A stretch of 64,000 bases of DNA from Pseudobdellovibrionaceae bacterium (GTDB taxonomy: Bacteria; Bdellovibrionota; Bdellovibrionia; Bdellovibrionales; Bdellovibrionaceae). Location: positions 930,001 to 994,000 of the forward strand of contig JADJYV010000013.1 of assembly GCA_016719575.1 (NCBI GenBank), read 5' to 3'. A program made the translations under genes and the position numbers. Below the pieces are notes generated by a model that saw nothing but the letters and a program-made list of their open reading frames with translations, did no database searches and was not told where the DNA came from. Of the stretch, positions 46,667 to 54,716 are shown piece after piece. Numbering within the stretch: position 1 is the first letter of the stretch; each line of letters starts with the position of its first letter.

Positions 46667-47065
46667 CTACTTATCTACCTCAATTTCAGTCTCGCCATTA
46701 GGAGGAGAGGACACCGGAGCGGCTGAGGGTTTAGGTGTGACTCCTGGCCCAGCGGATTTCTTACTCACAGACCCTCGACCTTCGTTTGCGGCCATACCGC
46801 AACAGTACATCACGCCATTTTGATCTGCTGAGTTTTTATAAGTTGATAAACTGAATGGCTTACTAGAGTCGCAGCGTCTTGCCATCTGTAAATTCACTTC
46901 AACATCGATATCAGGGTGCTTTTCGCCATTGACCCACTCACAGTACAAACCCGCAGTGCCAGCGACTTTTTCGCGTTGATCCATGCGAGCCTTGTGACTA
47001 CTGGAGGCACAAGAGCTCAAAATCAACGACATTAGAATTCCACCTAAAACAAGTACCTTTTTCAT
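46667..47065 (-). CDS. small lipoprotein inserted in the dcw cluster
   Basis: The 132-residue protein has a lipobox (MSLILSSC, Cys19) and an AGGAG site before the ATG. Its mature part has CEWVNGEKHPDIDVEVNLQM, then MYCCGMAANEGR and a Pro/Ser/Glu-rich tail, with four Cys that may pair. The location between murD and ftsW on the same strand is not standard and suggests a species-group addition to the divisome transcript. It is short, and I do not recognise a family. Confidence 0.75.
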   Translation of the reverse strand: MKKVLVLGGILMSLILSSCASSSHKARMDQREKVAGTAGLYCEWVNGEKHPDIDVEVNLQMARRCDSSKPFSLSTYKNSADQNGVMYCCGMAANEGRGSVSKKSAGPGVTPKPSAAPVSSPPNGETEIEVDK

Positions 47066-47104
47066 AGCCTCTCCTTGGCTCCCATAATGCCTAACTGATG
47101 TCTG

Positions 47105-48493
47105 CTAATGAAACTTCGCGACAATTTCTTTAAAATAATCACCGCGCTCTTCAAAACTATCAAACATATCAAAACTCGAGCAGCTCGGTGAGAGCAAGAC
47201 GATATCACCGATTCTAGACTTCTGATAGGCAATCAAAACAGCCTCCTCAAAGGTCCCAATCAAAAAAGTCTCACTATAGTCACCTAAATCACGATTGATG
47301 CGCTCTTTGGCTTCGCCTACCAAGATCAAGGTCTTAACTTTACGCTTCACAATACTCCGCAAAGGTTCGTAATTTAAATTTGTATCCTTACCACCAGCAA
47401 TCAGAATAACGTTTTCATCGAAAGTATCGAGGGCACGTAAAACGGCATGAACGTTGGTCGCTTTCGAATCGTTGAAAAATAAAACTCCGCCCACTTTGCG
47501 TACATACTCAATTCTATGTGGAATGTTGCTAAAAGTATTTATAACTTTTTGGATGGCCTCATGCTTTGCTCCATGTTCTCGAGCCGCCAAAATAGCCGCC
47601 ATAACATTTTCAACGTTATGCTTGCCCTTCATCTTCATATTTTTAATCGAGTAATATTCAATATCAGGTCCGGTTCGAACACGAATTTCATCACCAATAT
47701 TAACAGCTCCACCAATATTCATGATTTGGGGCTCAAGCGCTGGTTTGCGCGAGAAATAAAAAATACGGCCCCGTTGTACCTGGGGATCGCGGGCCAACTC
47801 AACAACCGCATTGTCGTCCGCATTCAAAATACTTGTAGTGGCTTGATTCGTGTTCTTAAAAATACGTCTCTTAGCATTTACATACTCTTCCATGGAGCGA
47901 TAACGATCTAAATGATTTTCAGCTAAATTTGAAAATACCACGTTCATCGGGTTAAAGCTCTCGCAGTGATCTAGCATAAAGCTTGAAACCTCGGCCACGA
48001 CGACCTGGGCCTTTTCATCAGCGCGATTATAGTCCACCAATGGCTTTTCCGCAGCCCCGCCAACCCAAGCTTTTATTCCTGACTGGTTTAAAAAAGCTTC
48101 AATCAAACGAGCAACCGTCGTTTTTCCATTGGTACCAGTAATACCAATAATTGGCTCTTTAATGAAACCCGCACTGAACTCGAACTCTCCCGTAATCTTG
48201 ATCCCCTGACTTCGAGCGTAATCAAAGATTTTTAGATTAGAAGGAACGCCGGGACTTAAAATTACCAAATCCTGTTGCAGAAAAGTTTTCGGGCTGTGAC
48301 CACCAAGATCAAATTTGATTGGTAAACCATCGCATTGCTCTAAATGCGCCGAGAGCTCAGGCTTGGACTTATGGTCAGTGACAGTTACTTGAGCTTCGTG
48401 TTTACACAAAAAATGCGCTAGACTGACTCCCGTTTTTCCAAGCCCGACCACCAAAATTCTTTTATCTTTCAATTCACTAACTTCTCTGAACAT
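47105..48493 (-). CDS. murD: UDP-N-acetylmuramoylalanine-D-glutamate ligase
   Basis: The enzyme adds D-Glu to UDP-MurNAc-L-Ala. The N-terminal VVGLGKTGVSLAHFL binds UDP, IGITGTNGKTTVARLI is the P-loop, then VFSNLAENHLDRY, FNDSKATNVHAVLRAL and LLSPSCSSFDMFDSF (MurD-type end) follow. At 462 residues it is normal. It follows mraY after 9 bases. The gene is firm. Confidence 0.97.
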   Translation of the reverse strand: MFREVSELKDKRILVVGLGKTGVSLAHFLCKHEAQVTVTDHKSKPELSAHLEQCDGLPIKFDLGGHSPKTFLQQDLVILSPGVPSNLKIFDYARSQGIKITGEFEFSAGFIKEPIIGITGTNGKTTVARLIEAFLNQSGIKAWVGGAAEKPLVDYNRADEKAQVVVAEVSSFMLDHCESFNPMNVVFSNLAENHLDRYRSMEEYVNAKRRIFKNTNQATTSILNADDNAVVELARDPQVQRGRIFYFSRKPALEPQIMNIGGAVNIGDEIRVRTGPDIEYYSIKNMKMKGKHNVENVMAAILAAREHGAKHEAIQKVINTFSNIPHRIEYVRKVGGVLFFNDSKATNVHAVLRALDTFDENVILIAGGKDTNLNYEPLRSIVKRKVKTLILVGEAKERINRDLGDYSETFLIGTFEEAVLIAYQKSRIGDIVLLSPSCSSFDMFDSFEERGDYFKEIVAKFH

Positions 48494-48502
48494 CTTTTTA
48501 CC

Positions 48503-49579
48503 TTACCTTAGTTTCAAAGTCGCAAGACTTAACACAGCCAACAAAATAGAAATAATCCAAAAACGCACAATTATTTTAGTCTCAGTGAGACCTTTTAATT
48601 CAAAATGATGGTGAATCGGAGCCATTTTAAAAACTCGCTTGCCCGTCAGCTTAAAAGAAATGACTTGAGTGATAACTGAGAGGGCCTCAACGACAAAAAC
48701 TCCGCCAAGCAAACTCATCAACAGTTCATTACGAGTGATCACTGCCATTATTCCTAAAAATCCCCCAATACTCAAACTTCCCACATCGCCCATGAACACC
48801 TGAGCCGGATAAGTATTGAACCACAAAAAACCCAAACCCGCCGCTGCCATTGCCGCAGCGACAGGGGTTAACTCGCCAGCGCCAATAACATGTGGAATTT
48901 GCAAATAAGTTGCTATCGAATAGTGTCCGGCCACATAAGCGAATAAACCCAAAGTGCTGGCACTGATAATCACAGGCACAATGGCCAAGCCATCAAGTCC
49001 GTCAGTGAGATTGACTGCGTTGGCCGTACCCACAATCACAAGAGTTGCAAACAGAATATAAAAGTACCCAAGATCAAATGAGATGTTTTTTGCAAAGGGC
49101 AGAGAAACAACAGTCGACAGTTCAAAAAAGCGGATAAGAACAAAAACCACGGAACCTGAAATTACAAACTCGCCCAATAAACGAACTTTACCAGCCAGTC
49201 CTTTGGTGTTTTTTTTACTAACCTTTAAATAGTCATCAATATAACCAATCAAACCAAATCCTGCAGTAATCACAAGAACAGACCACACTAAGGGATTCAA
49301 AAGATCTACCCAGAGCAAACAAGGAATCAGGATGCTTAGCAAAATCAAGCCGCCACCCATTGTCGGAGTACCTGCTTTTTTCTTATGAGTCTGAGGGCCA
49401 TCTTCGCGAATGCTCTGACCAAAGTGCTTTTGTTTTAAATGATTAATAAAATAAGGACCCCACATCCAAGCCATAAAAAAGGATGTGAAGAAAGATACAA
49501 AGGTACGCACAGTTATATAACGAAAAACATTTAAAAAAGAAATCTGATCTGCAAACGAGTAAAGCCACTGATAGAGCAT
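48503..49579 (-). CDS. mraY: phospho-MurNAc-pentapeptide transferase
   Basis: This integral membrane enzyme makes lipid I from undecaprenyl phosphate and UDP-MurNAc-pentapeptide. The conserved AGTPTMGGG, GFLDDYLK-type segment (GYIDDYLKVSKK), NLTDGLDGLAI and FMGDVGSLSIGG catalytic loops are all visible, with MAPIHHHFE near the end. The start is ATG at 49579 (358 residues); TTG at 49588 adds three residues. It is preceded by the opposite-strand GT22-like gene rather than by murF directly. Confidence 0.97.
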   Translation of the reverse strand: MLYQWLYSFADQISFLNVFRYITVRTFVSFFTSFFMAWMWGPYFINHLKQKHFGQSIREDGPQTHKKKAGTPTMGGGLILLSILIPCLLWVDLLNPLVWSVLVITAGFGLIGYIDDYLKVSKKNTKGLAGKVRLLGEFVISGSVVFVLIRFFELSTVVSLPFAKNISFDLGYFYILFATLVIVGTANAVNLTDGLDGLAIVPVIISASTLGLFAYVAGHYSIATYLQIPHVIGAGELTPVAAAMAAAGLGFLWFNTYPAQVFMGDVGSLSIGGFLGIMAVITRNELLMSLLGGVFVVEALSVITQVISFKLTGKRVFKMAPIHHHFELKGLTETKIIVRFWIISILLAVLSLATLKLR

Positions 49580-49711
49580 TATTAGCAAATATCCTTATGC
49601 ATTCCAAAAGTTCATGTTGTGAAGCCGAACTTCATTTGTGTATCACAAAGCCGAACAGCAATGCAAGATATTGTTTGCAAAGCATTGAAATTACTTGTAA
49701 TTACTTCGACC

Positions 49712-51142
49712 ATGAGACACATAAGTCGCACCCAATCACTTGTCTTTGCCACCCTCATCTATGTTCTAGTTGTTTGGTTTAATACGGGCTTCCTGGCCAC
49801 CGATGAGTACTGGGACGGCATCACGCGCTATATTCCTGCTCAAAATGCAAGCATTTCAACTCTTGTTCGAGTGGATGACGTTAAGTCACCCCTTCAAATC
49901 CTACCGATGCATGTCGCCGCTCAAATTGCATATCAACTTGGAGTCGAAAGTCCCTTTGACCAATACCACTTTGTAATTATCCTCTGGGGTCTTTTGGGAT
50001 TTGTGCTGTGTGCTTGTGCCGCCATTCTGTTGTTTCGAAACAAAAGTGAAACCTTAGTTAAAGTAGCAATTTTAGCCTTAGCCTTGCACTTCGCAACTCC
50101 GGGGCTTATCACTCGACCCATGTTTGAATCATTGGCAGCTCCCTGGGTGGCCCTCTCGTGTGCCTTTGCTGTCCTCTATGATGAAAAACAAAAGTGGAGC
50201 TTTCTCTTTGTCGGAATTCTCTCCGCTTCAATCGCATTCATACTCCGCCAACAAACCGGTTTTGGGGCTTTGATTTTTATTCTACTTCCGATCCTCCGCA
50301 AAAACTGGAAGCACCTTTTTTATGCATCTTGCGTGGGTCTTGCCCTTTTCATATTGAGCGGCCTTCCCGACATTATTCTTCGGGGAAGTTTTCATCACTC
50401 GTTGCGTGCCCTTGCTGATTACAATTTTAAGTATGGCTCTCACTATGGTAATCAACCTTGGCACTTTTTCTTTCCGTTGATTTTTATTTGCATGCTCGTT
50501 CCTTGGTTGATTGCAAAATACCCACATGGATTTTTGTCAGAATACTTTCGCCGCTATCGATCCCTTTGGATTATCCTTGCATTGTTTTTAGCCCTTCACT
50601 CAATGTTTGCAAATAAGTTTGAACGTTTCTTGATTTCGATGATTCCACTCATGGTTTTTTTGATGGTGCCATTCCTCGGCTACTTTATTGAATGTTGGCC
50701 CCAAAGAAAGAAAAGACTATTGTCGCTGGCCGCAGCAAACTTTGTTTTGTGGTTTCCTGCCACCTTTTTTTCAGCACAAAAAAACATCATCGACTTGGCT
50801 CGTTACTTGGATGCTCATCCTGAGTACAAAACCCTCATCAACATTGACAATTCGTACGAATGGATTCCAGATGCTTTTATAAAAAACCCCCAATACGCCG
50901 CCACCGCAATTTCTACAGAGCAATTTCAAAACATGAAAGCCCTAAGCTGCGACCATCTCATCGTGTTCAACGAAAATGCTCGCAAACAAAACGAAAGCGT
51001 TTTGAATGCTCGTTACAATCTGCTAGAAAAATTTGACGTGAATATCATCGAGGCCCTTGCTTATAAATTGAACCCCGAGCACAATGTTCGCCGCTCACCC
51101 TTAAGCGTATATGGCTGTAAAGTTTTTGGGCTCACACGGTAG
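49712..51142 (+). CDS. GT22-like polytopic glycosyltransferase, antisense in dcw
   Basis: The start is uncertain: ATG at 49712 (476 residues) begins just before the first membrane helix; ATG 49661 and GTG 49619 add tails. The protein has about 9 to 11 hydrophobic segments. The first loop, ATDEYWDGITRYIPA, has an acidic cluster, and FANKFERFLISMIPLM resembles the HKEERF-like motif of GT22/GPI mannosyltransferases that use polyprenyl-linked sugars. The C-terminal quarter is soluble. The last 42 bases overlap murF antisense. Its role could be surface-glycan assembly; that is inference. Confidence 0.7.
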   Translation: MRHISRTQSLVFATLIYVLVVWFNTGFLATDEYWDGITRYIPAQNASISTLVRVDDVKSPLQILPMHVAAQIAYQLGVESPFDQYHFVIILWGLLGFVLCACAAILLFRNKSETLVKVAILALALHFATPGLITRPMFESLAAPWVALSCAFAVLYDEKQKWSFLFVGILSASIAFILRQQTGFGALIFILLPILRKNWKHLFYASCVGLALFILSGLPDIILRGSFHHSLRALADYNFKYGSHYGNQPWHFFFPLIFICMLVPWLIAKYPHGFLSEYFRRYRSLWIILALFLALHSMFANKFERFLISMIPLMVFLMVPFLGYFIECWPQRKKRLLSLAAANFVLWFPATFFSAQKNIIDLARYLDAHPEYKTLINIDNSYEWIPDAFIKNPQYAATAISTEQFQNMKALSCDHLIVFNENARKQNESVLNARYNLLEKFDVNIIEALAYKLNPEHNVRRSPLSVYGCKVFGLTR

Positions 51143-52525
51143 AACGAATCGCTCTAGCTTCATGCCACGAGAGCCTTTGACCGCTGCCATGTCTCCAAAT
51201 TGAAGATCCTTGGCGAACTCGCTGGCCATCTCTTGTTTAAATTCACTTGAAATATTTGCCAATTTGTTAAAGCCTGACTTTTTCAAGCCTCTTTCAAAAT
51301 ACAACGAGCTCGGCCCAAAAAAATAGACTTTGTCAAAACCTGCCTGACCAACCAGAGCCCCCAGTTCTTCATGAAGAGTCCCAGCCAGAGAACCCATTTC
51401 TAGCATCTCGGCAAACACTCCAATTTTGCGGCCCTTCGGAGCCAAAATTTTAACATTTTCCAAAAGGGCACTCATTGAATCTGGATTGGCATTATAGCCG
51501 TCAAATATCATTTGCGCCCCAGATTTCAAATCTAACAATTGGTTGCGCCCCCAAATTGTTTTGCAATGATGTAAGCCTTGCCATACCTGTTGCGGCGACA
51601 GCCCCGCGGCTAGCCCAATCGCAGCGGCCGCCATCAAATTCGTTAAATTTTGCGCACCAAAGACAGAGATCCTCACTCGTCCTTCCTCTTTCATGATACG
51701 ACCACTGATTGTCAGAGACTGCAAATCCATCGATTCAACTTTCAGAGAAACATCAGCACTTAAATCCTGCGAGGAAAAGGTGATCAATCTCGAAAGTGGA
51801 AATTTTTGAGCCGCTCCTTGATACATTTTGGCCGTCAATGGATTGTCGAGATTATAAATTCGCGTCGCCTTTGCACTTGCGGCTTCGTAAATTTCTTCTT
51901 TGGCGGCGGCAATTTTTTCAATAGTGCCAAAGTGCTCAATGTGAGCTCGTCCCACCATCGTGCAACAAACTATATCCGGTTCGACAATCCTCATTAGATT
52001 CGTGATCTCACCTGAGTGGTTCATACCTAGTTCAACCACGGCAACATCTTTCTCTGGGGCCAATTGAAGCAGTGTAAAAGGGACGCCCCAGTGATTATTA
52101 AAACTACCTTTGCTATAATGAACGCTTTTAAAGCCTTCAAGAATTGCGGCCGAAAATTCTTTGGTAGTTGTTTTTCCATTCGACCCGGTGATGCCAATAA
52201 CTTTTGCTTTGGTGTTTTTGCGCGCCCAATGACCCAGCCTCTGTAGAGCATCTAGTGTGTCTCCAACAAGAATAACTGTCGCTTTGCTCTTCAGTCGTTC
52301 TAACTCGGCTGTCTTCTCGTGAACCAAAATTCCGGCCGCTCCCTGTTCAATCGCTTTCTCGAGAAACCGATGAGCATCGAACGTGTCTCCCTTTAATGCA
52401 ACAAAGAGCTGTCCTTTCAAAGAATTACGAGTGTCCGTTCCAATACCAGAAAAGCTTCTATTAAGCTCGCTTAGCGCGAGACCTCCGGTACTCTTGAGAA
52501 TATCGCCCAACTCTAGAGTTCTCAC
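51101..52525 (-). CDS. murF: UDP-MurNAc-tripeptide-D-Ala-D-Ala ligase
   Basis: The enzyme adds D-Ala-D-Ala to the cytoplasmic peptidoglycan precursor. The P-loop is GITGSNGKTTTKEF, then YSKGSFNNHWGVPFTLL and VELGMNHSGEI, and the late FDGYNANPDSM motif is MurF-specific. At 474 residues it is normal. The GTG start at 52525 overlaps the murE stop (GTGA). Its end overlaps the opposite-strand glycosyltransferase by 42 bases. No ddl gene lies in the cluster. Confidence 0.96.
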   Translation of the reverse strand: MRTLELGDILKSTGGLALSELNRSFSGIGTDTRNSLKGQLFVALKGDTFDAHRFLEKAIEQGAAGILVHEKTAELERLKSKATVILVGDTLDALQRLGHWARKNTKAKVIGITGSNGKTTTKEFSAAILEGFKSVHYSKGSFNNHWGVPFTLLQLAPEKDVAVVELGMNHSGEITNLMRIVEPDIVCCTMVGRAHIEHFGTIEKIAAAKEEIYEAASAKATRIYNLDNPLTAKMYQGAAQKFPLSRLITFSSQDLSADVSLKVESMDLQSLTISGRIMKEEGRVRISVFGAQNLTNLMAAAAIGLAAGLSPQQVWQGLHHCKTIWGRNQLLDLKSGAQMIFDGYNANPDSMSALLENVKILAPKGRKIGVFAEMLEMGSLAGTLHEELGALVGQAGFDKVYFFGPSSLYFERGLKKSGFNKLANISSEFKQEMASEFAKDLQFGDMAAVKGSRGMKLERFVLPCEPKNFTAIYA

Positions 52526-54006
52526 TTCATCAACTCCTCGGCCACTTGAAAATCGCTAAAGGGGGTTTTTTCGCCTCCAATAATTTGGTAATCCTCATGG
52601 CCTTTACCAGCGATTAAAACCACATCTCCGGGATTCGAACTTTCTATCGCCAAGCGAATAGCTTCTTTTCTCTGAACTTCAATCCGAATTCGATACTGTT
52701 CTCCCGCAGGAAGTTCGTTTGTCATGTCCTTAATAATCGCCATCGGATCTTCGTTTCGAGGATTATCCGACGTTAAAATCACGTGATCTGCATATTTCAA
52801 AGCCACTTGAGTCATCAGCGGACGTTTGCCCTTATCTCGATCTCCGCCACACCCGAAAACGATCCATATCTTCGCCTTAGACTTAAGACTTTCTCGAACG
52901 CGATTAAGCGCCGTTAAAACATTCTCAAGCGCATCAGGACTATGTGCATAGTCTATAAAAACAGAAAGGCTTCTATTGTTGGGAACATTTTGTAAACGTC
53001 CTGGTACACCCTTAAATTGGCACAGCGCCTTTATCGCCGTTTGCAATGAAATTCCAGCGGCGATTGCAACAGCTATAGAAGCAAGTGCATTCATCACATT
53101 GTGAGTCCCAGACATTGGCAGCAAAATCTCACCGTCACCCGCAGGTGTTTGAATTCGAAAATGAGTATTTGCAAAATCCATTTTCAATATCTCGTATTGA
53201 AAATCTCCCTCTCGATGCCCATAGGTCCAAAGAATGGCAGGATCCGCAACCCGCAGTTGACGCCCCCACCGGTCATCTGTGTTTACGATTGCAAAACATG
53301 GCGTCTTTCGAGTCTTCCAAAGAAGGTCCGAAAAAAGCCGTTGTTTCGCCTGAAAGTATTCTTCCATCGTTCGATGATAGTCCAAATGATCTCGAGTTAG
53401 ATTTGTAAAAACCACGGCATTGAATGGAACGCTATCCACGCGTTTCTGCTCAAGTGCATGACTTGAGACTTCTATCGCCACCGCAGAGGCCCCCTCTTTA
53501 TGAAACTCGTATAAACGTTTCTGCAAATTAATAGCGTCTGGAGTTGTCATGTCTGTTGGCCAGACTTTGCCTCCCAAACGATGATTCACAGTCCCAATAA
53601 CTCCGGTGGACATATTGGCATGCTGAAAAATACACTCAATCATATAAGTAATGGATGTCTTGCCATTTGTTCCAGTTACACCAATACAAAAAAGATCACG
53701 TCCTGGATCCCAATAAAAGCGACTCGCTAAGATATCCAATGCCTGGCGAGAGTTCGGGACCTCTAACACAAAGCCTTTAAAACTTTGTGGAACTTTATCT
53801 CTCTCCTCGACAACAAGAGCCGCTGCCCCCTGAAGAACCGCGTCAGGGATAAAATTATGGCCATCCGCTTTGCTTCCGCGGATGGCAACAAAAACCGATC
53901 CCGGAATCACCTTGCGTGCGTCAGAACAAATATCACTGACTTCCAAATGCGAGAACGCATTTTCTGGAATCCCTGGGAATATGGAGAACAAATGTTGTAG
54001 CTTCAT
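52522..54006 (-). CDS. murE: UDP-MurNAc-tripeptide synthetase (meso-DAP type)
   Basis: The enzyme adds the third residue to the stem peptide. The P-loop is GVTGTNGKTSITYMIE, followed by EVSSHALEQKRV and FTNLTRDHLDYH. The late DNPRNEDP is the motif that selects meso-diaminopimelate over lysine. At 494 residues it is normal. It lies 4 bases into murF. Upstream, 38 bases separate it from the opposite-strand esterase gene, so it may need its own promoter or be read through from ftsI. Confidence 0.97.
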   Translation of the reverse strand: MKLQHLFSIFPGIPENAFSHLEVSDICSDARKVIPGSVFVAIRGSKADGHNFIPDAVLQGAAALVVEERDKVPQSFKGFVLEVPNSRQALDILASRFYWDPGRDLFCIGVTGTNGKTSITYMIECIFQHANMSTGVIGTVNHRLGGKVWPTDMTTPDAINLQKRLYEFHKEGASAVAIEVSSHALEQKRVDSVPFNAVVFTNLTRDHLDYHRTMEEYFQAKQRLFSDLLWKTRKTPCFAIVNTDDRWGRQLRVADPAILWTYGHREGDFQYEILKMDFANTHFRIQTPAGDGEILLPMSGTHNVMNALASIAVAIAAGISLQTAIKALCQFKGVPGRLQNVPNNRSLSVFIDYAHSPDALENVLTALNRVRESLKSKAKIWIVFGCGGDRDKGKRPLMTQVALKYADHVILTSDNPRNEDPMAIIKDMTNELPAGEQYRIRIEVQRKEAIRLAIESSNPGDVVLIAGKGHEDYQIIGGEKTPFSDFQVAEELMK

Positions 54007-54044
54007 GTTGACCTATAATGCTTCCTAGATAACATTATCTCACA

Positions 54045-54716
54045 ATGAGAAAACTCGCAAAAATATATTGCCTCGACGAATATCAAGACGACAATGCACC
54101 CTGGGTCATTCTTCTGCATGGCTTCGGAGCAGATGCGTCTGATCTAGAGCCTCTAAAAGAGGCCATCCCCACACATAAAAAATTAAACTGGCTCTTTCCC
54201 CAAGGTTTATTGGACGTACCAATTGGTCCCGGATGGACCGGAAAAGCTTGGTGGCCAATTGAGATGAAGAATCTCGATACTGATTTTAGCTCGACTAAAC
54301 CACAAGGCCTTGAGCAAGCCCGCCAAGAGATACTCAATATGATCCAAGCGCTCGGAACTCCTTGGAGCAAGATTTTTCTTGGAGGTTTTTCTCAGGGAGC
54401 CATGCTTGCGACTGATATCTATCTCAATGCGCCCACCACTCCTGCGGGACTCATAATTATGTCTGGCTCTCTCATTAACAAAGATGAAAACAGACCTTTA
54501 ATTGAAAAACGCAAAGGAGAACGCTTTTTTCAGAGTCACGGCGAAGCCGACGCTGTTCTTCGAATAAAAGGAGCCCGCCAGCTTGAATCCTATCTCAATC
54601 AGGGTGGTATGAAAGGAAGTATACTCAGTTTTGCAGGAGGACACGAAATCCCACCCAAAGCAGTGATGAAAATCGGAGACTACCTCGATCAACAGGTTAG
54701 CGCAAAATTACTGTAA
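54045..54716 (+). CDS. carboxylesterase/phospholipase-like hydrolase, antisense in dcw
   Basis: This 223-residue alpha/beta hydrolase resembles the phospholipase/carboxylesterase family (PF02230 type). ILLHGFGADASDLEPL is the oxyanion region, GGFSQGAMLATD is the nucleophile elbow (Ser), SHGEADAVL carries the acid and GGHEIPP the His. It has no signal peptide and is likely cytoplasmic. It interrupts the dcw cluster between ftsI and murE, and its last 20 bases overlap ftsI antisense. The substrate is unknown. Confidence 0.85.
   Translation: MRKLAKIYCLDEYQDDNAPWVILLHGFGADASDLEPLKEAIPTHKKLNWLFPQGLLDVPIGPGWTGKAWWPIEMKNLDTDFSSTKPQGLEQARQEILNMIQALGTPWSKIFLGGFSQGAMLATDIYLNAPTTPAGLIIMSGSLINKDENRPLIEKRKGERFFQSHGEADAVLRIKGARQLESYLNQGGMKGSILSFAGGHEIPPKAVMKIGDYLDQQVSAKLL

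Noticed and set aside
52620..52640. GGATTCGAAC resembling a tRNA T-arm
   Set aside because: It lies in the murE coding sequence and no cloverleaf can be formed around it.
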